Shown: positions 27,180 to 35,864 of the stretch, one piece after another
Numbering within the stretch: the stretch's first letter is position 1
Layout: every line of letters begins with the position of its first letter
Source: CAYVQA01 sp045119035
Lineage (GTDB): Bacteria; Bacillota_I; Bacilli_A; ML615J-28; CAG-313
Assembly (NCBI GenBank): GCA_045119035.1
Contig: JBGVCU010000034.1
Coordinates: 4,905-68,904 of the forward strand
Reading direction: 5' to 3'
DNA length: 64,000 bases
Notes under the pieces: generated by a model
Told to the model about the DNA's origin: nothing
Seen by the model: only the letters and a program-made list of their open reading frames with translations
The model's database searches: none
Program-made: the position numbers and the translations under genes

Positions 27180-29198
27180 TTAGTGTACTAAATAATCGTG
27201 TTTCTTTAAAGCTTTATGTGATAATACAGTGAAAATTACACTAAATACTAAAGCAATACCGATTCCGATTAAAATAGAATATAATGGAATTTGGAAATAT
27301 CCAAATGTCATGAAATCATAATTAGATTTAAATATTGCGTTACAAATTAAAACAACAATAAATCCAAATACAAGTGATAAAATATAACCAAAGAATCCAA
27401 TAATTAAATTATGTAAAGCAGAAACTCTCATAATTTGACCACAAGAAAGTCCAAAGCTTCTTGATAATGTTAATTCTTTACGATAGTTAGCAATTAATAA
27501 ATAACTTAAAATTACACTACCAGCGATTGTTAAGATAACCATTGCTACAATTGCAACATTTACAGGAGTTGGCATAGAAGTAATTTTGTTAAATAATACA
27601 GAATAATCACTATCTAAAGATGTAACAACAATTAAGTTTTCTCTTTCATTGCGGATAACACTTGCATTACGTTCGATAAATCTTGAATTATACATATAAT
27701 CATCAGTTAAATTAATTAAACCAATTGAGAAGAATAATTCTTGATCAAAATCAGGATTGTGATGACCAAAATCATAACTATCAGTAATAATTAAGTTTGA
27801 TTTATATTCATTATCTTTAAAGATACCTGCAATTGGTAAAACAGTAAGATTTGCTTTATTATAAGATAATAATAATTTTTTACCTACTAATTCTTCAATT
27901 GAATTAAATACAGCTTCTGTACTATCACCATCTTCGAAGAAATAAGTATCAAATGCATCTCTAAATTTCTTATTATGACTTGCTTTATTATTACGATGAT
28001 TATTAATATAGTCTAAATATTTGCTAGCTTCAGTTTCACTAATGTAAATACCTTCAGCTTCATCTTCCCAAGAAGAACCAGGAAGAAGTTCATATGTAGT
28101 ATCTTTTTCAGATTCTAAGATTCTAAATAATGCAGCTGGATATGTATAACCAGTACCAGTAACATGGGCTTTAAATTCACCACCTGAAACGGCTAAGTTA
28201 TAACCCCATTGAATAGTAAGTTCAGGGAATTCAAAATCAATTTGAGCTCTTGCTAATGCATCAATTACATCTGATGTATTAACATTAGCGTTTTGAATAT
28301 TTCTTTTTAATGTTACTTGATTAACTTCATTTTCATGTAAAGCTCTAGCGAAGTTTTCATGATCATTATTCATTGTAGTATTAGTAATTAAGAATAAAGA
28401 AATTGTAATACCAAGTAATACCATTAAATAAATTGAACCACGAAGTAATGATGAAGAAATTTTGAATAAATTTTTAAATGAAAATTTATTTTCTTTAACA
28501 TATAATCCAATATGTGGTTTATCGTTTGATTCGTTAATAACTGTTACAGTAATTTGTTCATGTTGAACATGGTTAATTGTATGGGCTTCAAATGCAACAA
28601 TTTGGTCTGCAATTTCTTTTGCAGTAGCTTGTAAAGCATTACCAACAAATACTAAATATTCTTTAGAAATATCTTTTAATAATTTCCAAATGTTTGCTAC
28701 TTCTTCAGCGTTAAGTCTAGCAATTGGGTTATTTGCAATGATTACTTTTGGATCTTTTACTAATGCTCTAGCAATATCTAGGCAGTGTAGTTGATATTCA
28801 GATAATTCTGATACACTTGAATTTCTATATTTTAATAGTCCAACTCTTTCTAATACTTCATGAATATATTTTTCATCAACTTTATCTTGGAAAGTTGCAC
28901 ATGAAGATAAAACATTTGCAAATACTGTTTCATTTTCAATATATTGAGTGTTAGCAAATACTAAACCAATGTTATATAATCTATAATCATCAACTAATGC
29001 TGGATGATTTAATACGAAATCATCAACAGTAATTTCTAATCCTTCAACATATTCAACACCTGCTAAATATTTAACAAGTGTTTTTGCACTTGATTCTTTT
29101 TTACCACAAATAAAAACTAATCCAGTGTTTCCAAATGTTAAATTTATTCCATTAAAAACAGCTTTTGCTTTAGAACCGTTATATTTAATATTTAACAT
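27180..29198 (-). CDS. MacB/FtsX-type ABC fusion with a degenerate ATPase domain
   Basis: A 672-residue fusion with an N-terminal ABC-like domain (about 1-215) and an FtsX-like permease with one helix near 270 and three at the C-terminus. The ATPase landmarks are ruined: the P-loop reads CGKKESSAKT (31-40), the signature is LSEYQ instead of LSGGQ, Walker B ends IIANNP with neither Asp nor Glu, and the H-loop region is LVFVGNAL. ATP hydrolysis by this domain is therefore unlikely; it may be a regulatory partner of another ATPase. I start at ATG 29198 (AAGGAAGGA before it), because the longer frame to 29285 crosses the promoter. It is not a pseudogene: the frame is open and promoter-driven. Confidence 0.85.
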   Translation of the reverse strand: MLNIKYNGSKAKAVFNGINLTFGNTGLVFICGKKESSAKTLVKYLAGVEYVEGLEITVDDFVLNHPALVDDYRLYNIGLVFANTQYIENETVFANVLSSCATFQDKVDEKYIHEVLERVGLLKYRNSSVSELSEYQLHCLDIARALVKDPKVIIANNPIARLNAEEVANIWKLLKDISKEYLVFVGNALQATAKEIADQIVAFEAHTINHVQHEQITVTVINESNDKPHIGLYVKENKFSFKNLFKISSSLLRGSIYLMVLLGITISLFLITNTTMNNDHENFARALHENEVNQVTLKRNIQNANVNTSDVIDALARAQIDFEFPELTIQWGYNLAVSGGEFKAHVTGTGYTYPAALFRILESEKDTTYELLPGSSWEDEAEGIYISETEASKYLDYINNHRNNKASHNKKFRDAFDTYFFEDGDSTEAVFNSIEELVGKKLLLSYNKANLTVLPIAGIFKDNEYKSNLIITDSYDFGHHNPDFDQELFFSIGLINLTDDYMYNSRFIERNASVIRNERENLIVVTSLDSDYSVLFNKITSMPTPVNVAIVAMVILTIAGSVILSYLLIANYRKELTLSRSFGLSCGQIMRVSALHNLIIGFFGYILSLVFGFIVVLICNAIFKSNYDFMTFGYFQIPLYSILIGIGIALVFSVIFTVLSHKALKKHDYLVH

Positions 29199-29247
29199 AA
29201 TTAATTCCTTCCTTACTGTAAATATAATTACAATTTTTCTCAAACAT

Positions 29248-29276
29248 ATTTTACCACATATATAGAATTTTGTCAA
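29248..29276 (-). promoter_or_regulatory. Promoter of the degenerate ABC gene
   Basis: TTGACA (29271-29276), 17 nt, TAAAAT (29248-29253). It fixes the transcript start near 29241 and so excludes upstream start codons. Confidence 0.85.
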
Positions 29277-29310
29277 ATCATACATTATTAATTTTTATAT
29301 AAGTAAAAAA

Positions 29311-29335
29311 GCATATAAGTATTTAACTTATATAC
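29311..29335 (-). terminator. Terminator of the speAB transcript
   Basis: ATATAAGT/ACTTATAT stem with a five-base loop and TTTTTT on the minus strand. Confidence 0.7.
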
Positions 29336-29367
29336 TTTATATAATTTTGTATTTAATAAGAAAATTA

Positions 29368-30234
29368 TTATTTATTAAATTGTTTATGAAGTAATAATAC
29401 CATTTCTCTTAATGTTTTACAAGCAACAGCAGTTGATGCCCCACTTGCATCATAATGAGGTGAAAGTTCTACAATATCAGCACCAACAACATTATTTAGT
29501 TTTGTAAAGTCTAAAATTGCATCAAGTAATTCTTTGTATGTGATACCACCTGGTTCAGGTGTTCCTGTTCCAGGGAAGTATGCAGGGTCAAGTACATCTA
29601 AGTCAATCGTAATATATACTGGATGATCTTTAATTTCTTCAATCACTTCTTTTAAACCATTTAGATTAAATTTTTGTAAATGAGTATGAGTTTTTGCCCA
29701 TTCGAATTCTTCTTTTGATCCACTTCTAATACCGAATTGATAAATACGATTATCACCAAGTAAGTCATAACATTTTCTTAATACTGTAGCATGAGATAAT
29801 TCCATACCAAAGAAATCTTCTCTTAAATCTGTATGTGCATCGAAATGAATTACTCTTAAATCAGGGTATTTTTTAGCCATCGCTCTAAATACACCAAGTG
29901 ATACTAAATGTTCTCCCCCAATCATCATTGGTCTTTTATTATCATTTATAATTTCTTGTGTTGTTTCTTCAATAATATCTAAACATCTTTTTACATCACC
30001 AATTGGTAAATCTAAGTCACCTGTATCACAAGTATTATAATCTTTTAAATCCATATCAAGATATGGGCTATACCATTCAACACCAAATGAATCAGTTCTA
30101 ATAGCAGGACCAGCAAAACGTGTTCCTGGTCTAAAGCTACATGTTGTATCCATCGGACATGAAAATATTACAACATTTGCTTCATTATATTCACTTTCAC
30201 AACTTTGAAAAGGGTTTGATACTTTTTTTAACAT
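29368..30234 (-). CDS. speB: Agmatinase
   Basis: Agmatinase (agmatine to putrescine and urea), 288 residues, ureohydrolase family with two manganese ions. Metal-binding motifs are GGEHLVSLG (about 107), HFDAHTDLR (about 132-140) and SIDLDVLDP-like TIDLDVLDP (about 208-216), followed by GTGTPEPGG. The gene follows speA by 9 nt with AGGAGG, so they are one operon; together they make putrescine from arginine. No arginase-type alternative is likely, because the neighbour is a decarboxylase. Confidence 0.93.
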   Translation of the reverse strand: MLKKVSNPFQSCESEYNEANVVIFSCPMDTTCSFRPGTRFAGPAIRTDSFGVEWYSPYLDMDLKDYNTCDTGDLDLPIGDVKRCLDIIEETTQEIINDNKRPMMIGGEHLVSLGVFRAMAKKYPDLRVIHFDAHTDLREDFFGMELSHATVLRKCYDLLGDNRIYQFGIRSGSKEEFEWAKTHTHLQKFNLNGLKEVIEEIKDHPVYITIDLDVLDPAYFPGTGTPEPGGITYKELLDAILDFTKLNNVVGADIVELSPHYDASGASTAVACKTLREMVLLLHKQFNK

Positions 30235-30243
30235 ATATTCCTC

Positions 30244-31683
30244 CTAAATTTTAGCTACCCTAATCATTCCATCAGGGCTATCTTTGTATAACACAATACC
30301 ATCATTGATATACTCTAACATAATATCAATAATGTTTTGATCGATTTGTTCACCAGCAACAATTAAAGGAATTCCTGGTGGATAAATCATAATTGATTCA
30401 GCAGATATATATCCTAGTGAATCTTCAATTTTTACATCAAGTTTTTTAGAATTATATGCATCACGAGGTTTTATCATTTGTTTAGGATAATTTGTAAATA
30501 TTTGGGTATTTTTCAATTCTTGTTTATTAATTGATTTTTCCATATCAATTAAAGCATTAGCTAAGTTATTAAGATCTTCTTTTGTAGTTGATGCACTTAA
30601 TATAAATAAAACAACAAACTTTTCACCAAGCTCTGCTTGAATATTATATTTTTCTTTTAATAATTTGTAAGCTTTAAAACCGCTTATGCCAAGTTTTTTA
30701 AAACTAACAATTAATTTTGTAAAATCATATTGATAAGTAGATCTATCTAAAAAATATTTTTCATCTAAAATTTCGATAACATTTAAATCTTTTGTTTTTT
30801 CTTTAAAATATTTAAGATTGTCAAATAATTCTTTGATTTTTCTTTCCGCATTAAAATATAAATCTTTTCTAGCAACATCAATACTAGCAATAAGTAAACT
30901 TGAAGGAGATGTTGTTTGAAGCATATTTATAATTGTTCTAATTTCTGTATCTAACTCTAGTTTATTTGTCAGTAATATAGAACTTTGAGTTAATGAAAGA
31001 CCTGTTTTATGCATTGAAGAAGCAACTATATCAGCATTTTTAGAAATTGCTGAATCTGGTAATAAATTAGAAAATGCATAATGTGTACCATGTGCTTCAT
31101 CTACTAACACATATATATTTTTTTGGTGGGCATAATCAATAATATCTTCTAAATCTAATACTTCTCCAAAATATGTTGGATGTATTAAAAGAATAGCTTT
31201 TGCAAAGGGGTTATTATCTATTGCTTGTTTTACAACTTGAGCACTTAAGTTTTTAGCAAAACCATATTCATAATCATACTCAGGTTCAATAAATATAGGG
31301 TTTGCTCCGCTTAGTATTATTGCATTAATTACTGATTTGTGAGCATTTCTAGGAAGTAATATATATTCGTTTTCTTTAACAACACTCATAATCATTACTT
31401 GAATTGCAGATGTACATCCGTTTACTAGAAAGTATGCTTTCTTTGCACCAAAGGCTTCAGCACAAAGTTCTTCAGCTTCTTTTATAACTGTTTTTGGTTT
31501 ATTTAAATTATCTAAACCTATAGGAGCATTAGCATCTAGTTTATATAAAATCTCACCACCATTTATAGTTAAGTCATTTTGAATTTCTCCAAGTTTATGA
31601 CCAGGAACATCAAATGATGTTGTATTTGATTTTGAATATTTTAATAGTTCGGTGTAAAAAGGGGTTTTTTCTTGTCTATTCAT
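30244..31683 (-). CDS. speA: Arginine decarboxylase-type PLP enzyme (fold type I)
   Basis: A 479-residue member of the Orn/Lys/Arg decarboxylase group of the aspartate aminotransferase fold, as in Bacillus SpeA. It has FDVPGHKLG (about 24-32), NGCTSAIQVMIMS (about 101), VDEAHGTHYAF (about 195) and the cofactor lysine in ASSMHKTGLS (about 222-231), with the C-terminal specificity domain carrying YPPGIPLIVAGE. The agmatinase next door points to arginine as substrate, yielding agmatine. It is first in the operon, with a promoter at 31710-31737 and GAGG before ATG 31683. Confidence 0.92.
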   Translation of the reverse strand: MNRQEKTPFYTELLKYSKSNTTSFDVPGHKLGEIQNDLTINGGEILYKLDANAPIGLDNLNKPKTVIKEAEELCAEAFGAKKAYFLVNGCTSAIQVMIMSVVKENEYILLPRNAHKSVINAIILSGANPIFIEPEYDYEYGFAKNLSAQVVKQAIDNNPFAKAILLIHPTYFGEVLDLEDIIDYAHQKNIYVLVDEAHGTHYAFSNLLPDSAISKNADIVASSMHKTGLSLTQSSILLTNKLELDTEIRTIINMLQTTSPSSLLIASIDVARKDLYFNAERKIKELFDNLKYFKEKTKDLNVIEILDEKYFLDRSTYQYDFTKLIVSFKKLGISGFKAYKLLKEKYNIQAELGEKFVVLFILSASTTKEDLNNLANALIDMEKSINKQELKNTQIFTNYPKQMIKPRDAYNSKKLDVKIEDSLGYISAESIMIYPPGIPLIVAGEQIDQNIIDIMLEYINDGIVLYKDSPDGMIRVAKI

Positions 31684-31709
31684 AAATGTGTCCTCTATTG
31701 TATGCTAAT

Positions 31710-31737
31710 AGTATATCAAAAAATACATATTTTGCAA
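31710..31737 (-). promoter_or_regulatory. Promoter of speAB
   Basis: TTGCAA (31732-31737), 16 nt, TATACT (31710-31715). It is divergent from the promoter of the CotH-like gene. Confidence 0.65.
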
Positions 31738-31762
31738 AATAATGTGAAAATATTTAATTATA

Positions 31763-31771
31763 TGATATAAT
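31763..31771 (+). promoter_or_regulatory. Extended -10 promoter of the CotH-like gene
   Basis: TGATATAAT, an extended -10, 32 nt before the ATG; the -35 (TGTGAA at 31743) is weak. Confidence 0.55.
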
Positions 31772-31803
31772 AAATTGTATAATAAAATTTGAGGAGTTTA
31801 AAA

Positions 31804-34398
31804 ATGATTAAAAAATTTAATATTTTATTTTTATTTCTTCTTTGTTTTTTAATAGCTGGATGTACTCAACCAGGTACTAATCCATCAGATAAAGAGCCAG
31901 GAGGAAATACTGACCCAACACTAGATAAAATATATGTAACAAATTATTATGAATTTACAAAATGTTATGTTACATATATTGAAACAAATGAACAAATAGA
32001 ACTAGTTCCTGAAGGAAATTGTTTTGTTGGAGAGATTTTAGATGATGAAGCAATCATCATTCATGATGGTACAACATATCTTCCAGAAACAACATTCCAT
32101 AAAGAAAAACCATATTACTATAATACTAAATGGTTTAGTGAAAAAATTAATCCGGATAATATTGTTTATTTTTCAACAAGTAATGATTTATCAAACCCAT
32201 ATTTAGTATTTAATGTTGGTGATATTTCAGTAAATGTTCCAATGAGATTTTATAAATCAGGATTATACTACGGATATATTGATTCAAGAGCGAGTACTTA
32301 TTATTATCAAGATAGTATTACTTTAGAAAAAACTCAAGATTTAACATATTCAGAAAATAATTTATATAAAAATAATGCATTAACAAAATACGAAGGAGAA
32401 AATCCTGAAAATCCTAATCCAGAAATTCCTGGAATTCCTAATAATGCTATATTTATGAACATTCCTGATCATTGGAGTAATTGTTACTACTATATGTGGA
32501 ATGATGAAGGAAATGATAAAAATTGGCCTGGACGTCAAGCAATTAAAGTAAGTGATAATATTTATTACTTCTTATTTGATGAAGAATATCCTAACTTTAT
32601 TTTTAACTGTGGTCCAGAAGGTGCCTCTCATCCTACACAAACAGAAAATTTACATATCGATATGTGTGGAGTATTAAAAAATCCAATGTATTCTTTTGTT
32701 GATGAAAAATTTAGAGAATACAATGGTGGACCAGTTGAAGATAATCCACAATATGATTATAGCGAAACTTCAATTTATGCAGTTTTACCTACTGGATGGG
32801 ATAGAATTTTTGTTAACTATGAATATGCACAAAATACATATCGTAGTGAATTAATTTATGCTGAGAATAATATATATACTGCATTAATCTATAAAGAATG
32901 TGATGTTGTATATTTCGATAATGGGGATGGTGTAGAAACATCTAAATATAACTTTAATAGTGAAACTAACTATTATAACAATGGAACATGGTCTAAATTT
33001 AATCCTGACTTACTTGTTCCAAGTGATCCTGTTTTACCAGATAATCCTCAATTTACAGATGATTTAGATATTTATAATGCTTTATTTGATCCTAAAAATA
33101 AAATTAGAATCACAATTAATATTAGTGATAGTGAATTATTAAAGATTCAAAAAGACTATGAAAAATTTAAAAATATGGGTTCTAAATCTCCAACTTATCG
33201 TATTTGTGATTTAACAATTTGGATCAACAACGATAGCTTTACTATTGAAGAAGTTGGAGTAAGAATGAAAGGAAACACATCTAGACGTGATTTCTATTCA
33301 GAAAATGATGGAATTTATGCTTTAATTCATTATAAATTTAAATTCTGTGAAACTTTTGATGATGAGGAAGAATATACTGAATCTGAAAGAAAAGTTTGGG
33401 AATCAGATGAAGCTAGAAAAGAAAGAAAAAATCGTACTTTTGCTACACTTGAAGGACTAGAAGCTAAATGGAATAAAAATTATGATGGTACACATATTCG
33501 TACATATTTAGCTCATGATTTATTTGAACAAAATGGATATTTAGCTCAACAACATAACTTAGCTCAATTTTCTATTACAAATAAAGGTAAATTAGAAAAT
33601 ATAGGTATTTTCGATTTAACTGAACCTGTTGATGAATATTTCTTAGAAAAACATTTACCTGAAGAAGATTTAGGTGGAGATCTATACAAAGTTGGATGGA
33701 CTTCTAAAGGAGGAAGCTTAACTACTGATACACTAGATTCAATTGGTAAAGAAGATGAACTTAAAGGTAAGTTCTATGTTTATGACATCAAAACTAATAA
33801 GAAAACTACTGATCACTCTGCACTTATTAATTTTATTAATGTAATTAATACAAAAGGATCTGATTTAGAATCTGTATGTGATATGGAAATGTTTACTAAA
33901 TTTGCTGCTTTATCATATATGTGTGGTAACCCTGATGATTATCGTTTTAATTATAATAACTACTATATATATTTCTTAAAGAGTTCTAATAAAGCAATCT
34001 TTATTCCATATGATATGGATAGATGTTACGGAACAACAAGAGATATGAATCCATTTGGTGATGGTACAAGTAAAGTTGATCCACTTACAACTAAATATTC
34101 TTTTGGAGATCAAAAGAATCCACTTATTTTAAGAAGTGTTACAAATAGTGGAGAAACTAAATATATTAATATGTATTTATCATATTTAAAAGAATTCTCA
34201 AATAATGAAGTATTTAATATGACATATATTAATAATTTATATGCTCAAGCAAAAGCATACTATGGTAATGATTGGCAACCAACTATCGAAAGAGCAAAAG
34301 GATTCGGAATTAAATTTACAATGAATGATGATAACTATAGTATTAGCGAATATGTAGCTAATATTAAAAATCAATGTAACAGATATAGTTTAAGATAA
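31804..34398 (+). CDS. CotH-kinase family lipoprotein with a CBM26-like module
   Basis: An 864-residue surface lipoprotein. The signal has lipobox LIAGC (Cys about 20). Residues about 215-300 look like a CBM26-type starch-binding or 'starch-binding module' fold: WSNCYYYMWNDEG, NWPG and later a QT motif. A second similar beta domain follows at about 325-395. The C-terminal half is a CotH family domain: RMKGNTSRRDF, LEGLEAKWN, RTYLAHDLFEQNGYLAQQ and the metal-binding IPYDMDRCYG (about 735). CotH in Bacillus spore coats is a protein kinase, but here the protein is outside the membrane and a kinase role is inference. The ATG 31804 has GAGGAG upstream; a TTG at 31789 overlaps it and is not the start. 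Confidence 0.82.
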   Translation: MIKKFNILFLFLLCFLIAGCTQPGTNPSDKEPGGNTDPTLDKIYVTNYYEFTKCYVTYIETNEQIELVPEGNCFVGEILDDEAIIIHDGTTYLPETTFHKEKPYYYNTKWFSEKINPDNIVYFSTSNDLSNPYLVFNVGDISVNVPMRFYKSGLYYGYIDSRASTYYYQDSITLEKTQDLTYSENNLYKNNALTKYEGENPENPNPEIPGIPNNAIFMNIPDHWSNCYYYMWNDEGNDKNWPGRQAIKVSDNIYYFLFDEEYPNFIFNCGPEGASHPTQTENLHIDMCGVLKNPMYSFVDEKFREYNGGPVEDNPQYDYSETSIYAVLPTGWDRIFVNYEYAQNTYRSELIYAENNIYTALIYKECDVVYFDNGDGVETSKYNFNSETNYYNNGTWSKFNPDLLVPSDPVLPDNPQFTDDLDIYNALFDPKNKIRITINISDSELLKIQKDYEKFKNMGSKSPTYRICDLTIWINNDSFTIEEVGVRMKGNTSRRDFYSENDGIYALIHYKFKFCETFDDEEEYTESERKVWESDEARKERKNRTFATLEGLEAKWNKNYDGTHIRTYLAHDLFEQNGYLAQQHNLAQFSITNKGKLENIGIFDLTEPVDEYFLEKHLPEEDLGGDLYKVGWTSKGGSLTTDTLDSIGKEDELKGKFYVYDIKTNKKTTDHSALINFINVINTKGSDLESVCDMEMFTKFAALSYMCGNPDDYRFNYNNYYIYFLKSSNKAIFIPYDMDRCYGTTRDMNPFGDGTSKVDPLTTKYSFGDQKNPLILRSVTNSGETKYINMYLSYLKEFSNNEVFNMTYINNLYAQAKAYYGNDWQPTIERAKGFGIKFTMNDDNYSISEYVANIKNQCNRYSLR

Positions 34399-34404
34399 TA
34401 AATT

Positions 34405-34438
34405 AAAATACGTATCTATTAAATTAGATACGTATTTT
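34405..34438 (+). terminator. Bidirectional terminator
   Basis: Fourteen-base arms AAAATACGTATCTA/TAGATACGTATTTT and a T run on the plus strand, with T-rich sequence on the other strand. It serves the CotH-like gene and possibly the glutamine synthetase gene. Confidence 0.85.
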
Positions 34439-34546
34439 TTTTATTTTAAATAATTTAAAGTAATTCCATCTATTTATTTTTAAATATTAGGCCCATTTTA
34501 AGCCAAATTTCGCATTTTTAATTTAAAACAGGGAAATTATTAGGTA

Positions 34547-35791
34547 TTATAAATATTTATCTATTTCCCATTTAGTTATTACCGAGTTAAATTCATAAAT
34601 TTCTTGTAGTTTTAAATACATATATTTATTATATAATTCTTTATTTAAGACTGTTTGAAGATATTTTGAAGTCTTATAAAATTGGTATGCTTCTAATAAA
34701 GAAGTAGGTAAATTATTTTTAATTTTAAGATTATTTAAATCAATATTAAGTTTTTTATTTATACCACTAAGACCTAATTCTAAGATAATAAAACTTGTAA
34801 AATATATATTTGTTAAAGAATCTATATTTCTTAGTTCAATTCTATTTATTAAATTATTTGTAATAGGTACTCTAATCATACTTTTACGGCTATTATATGA
34901 CCAATTGATTTTTTTAGGTACTTCTTCTTTTTTATTTAGTCTTTTATATGAGTTTATTGTTGAATTAAAAATTAATGATACTTCTTTAGAATGTAATAAT
35001 ATACCATTTATAAAGTTTAGTGTTAAGTCATTTATTTTATTAGGTGATTCAAATAAATTAATACCATTTTTAAATACAGAACAATTATAATGTAAACCAG
35101 AACTTGCTAAATTATTTTGTAGTTTAGGAATTAAAGTAATTTTTATATTTTCTTTATACTCTAGTTCATTTACTAATAATTTAAATATTTGAAATTTATC
35201 ACAAGTAAGTAATACATCATCATATTTTAATGAAATTTCATATTGACTAGCTCCAGCTTCATGATGAAAACATTCAACATTTAAATTATTCTTTTCTAAT
35301 AAAAATACAAGTTTATTTAAAATACATGTACTTTTTTTATTATGTAATATATCTAAATATTTATTGTTATCTATTTTATTTAATGTATTATCTAAAATAT
35401 AAAATTCTATTTCTAAACCAACTTTAAATTCTATTGGATATATTTCTTTAATTTTATTTTTTAGAAGTGTTCTAGTACATAAGGGATGAACTTTGTTTTT
35501 ATCTTCATATATGTCGCAAAAAAACACTGCAATATTTTCATTATATAATTTAATTATACGTAAGCTATTTAAATCAGCTTTTAAATATAATGTTGAATTA
35601 TAAACATTATTAAATCCTAAAATGTTTGATCCATCTATTGAAATATAGTTTACAAAAATTTCATTCAATTTATTTAGTGGGTAACTTATACCTTTAATAT
35701 TGCCTAATAAATCTGTGAATATTAGTTTAATATAACTAATATTACTTTTTTTAATTTCATTTATTATATCTTGCTTTAAGATAATTAACAC
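34547..35791 (-). CDS. glnA: Glutamine synthetase type I, divergent
   Basis: Makes glutamine from glutamate, ammonia and ATP. At about 414 residues it is shorter than the usual 440-470. The catalytic set seems intact: DGSNILGF (Asp of the D50 loop), GLEIEFYIL (two Glu), HHEAGASQYEIS (two Glu), SSGLHYNCS (His), NSYKRL with the Glu flap, RKSMIRVP (Arg), and RIELRNID (Glu, Arg). The sequence is far from typical GlnA elsewhere. The start is uncertain: GTG 35791 matches the B. subtilis N-terminal length but overlaps the AAAGGAG site; ATT 35785 or ATC 35782 would be better spaced but are rare starts. No glnR is adjacent. A paralogous GS-like function is the alternative. Confidence 0.8.
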   Translation of the reverse strand: MLIILKQDIINEIKKSNISYIKLIFTDLLGNIKGISYPLNKLNEIFVNYISIDGSNILGFNNVYNSTLYLKADLNSLRIIKLYNENIAVFFCDIYEDKNKVHPLCTRTLLKNKIKEIYPIEFKVGLEIEFYILDNTLNKIDNNKYLDILHNKKSTCILNKLVFLLEKNNLNVECFHHEAGASQYEISLKYDDVLLTCDKFQIFKLLVNELEYKENIKITLIPKLQNNLASSGLHYNCSVFKNGINLFESPNKINDLTLNFINGILLHSKEVSLIFNSTINSYKRLNKKEEVPKKINWSYNSRKSMIRVPITNNLINRIELRNIDSLTNIYFTSFIILELGLSGINKKLNIDLNNLKIKNNLPTSLLEAYQFYKTSKYLQTVLNKELYNKYMYLKLQEIYEFNSVITKWEIDKYL

Positions 35792-35812
35792 TCCTTTTAT
35801 AGTGATTATTAT

Positions 35813-35841
35813 TTGACTAAAATTCAATATTTTGATATTAT
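35813..35841 (+). promoter_or_regulatory. Promoter of the GH31 gene
   Basis: TTGACT (35813-35818), 17 nt, TATTAT (35836-35841). Transcription should begin near 35848, which rules out a start at 35832. Confidence 0.75.
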
Positions 35842-35864
35842 ACTTAAAGAAAGTAGGTGTTATA

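Noticed and set aside
27180..29285. Longer start of the degenerate ABC gene at 29285
   Set aside because: The upstream 29 codons cross a perfect promoter, so they are not in the transcript.
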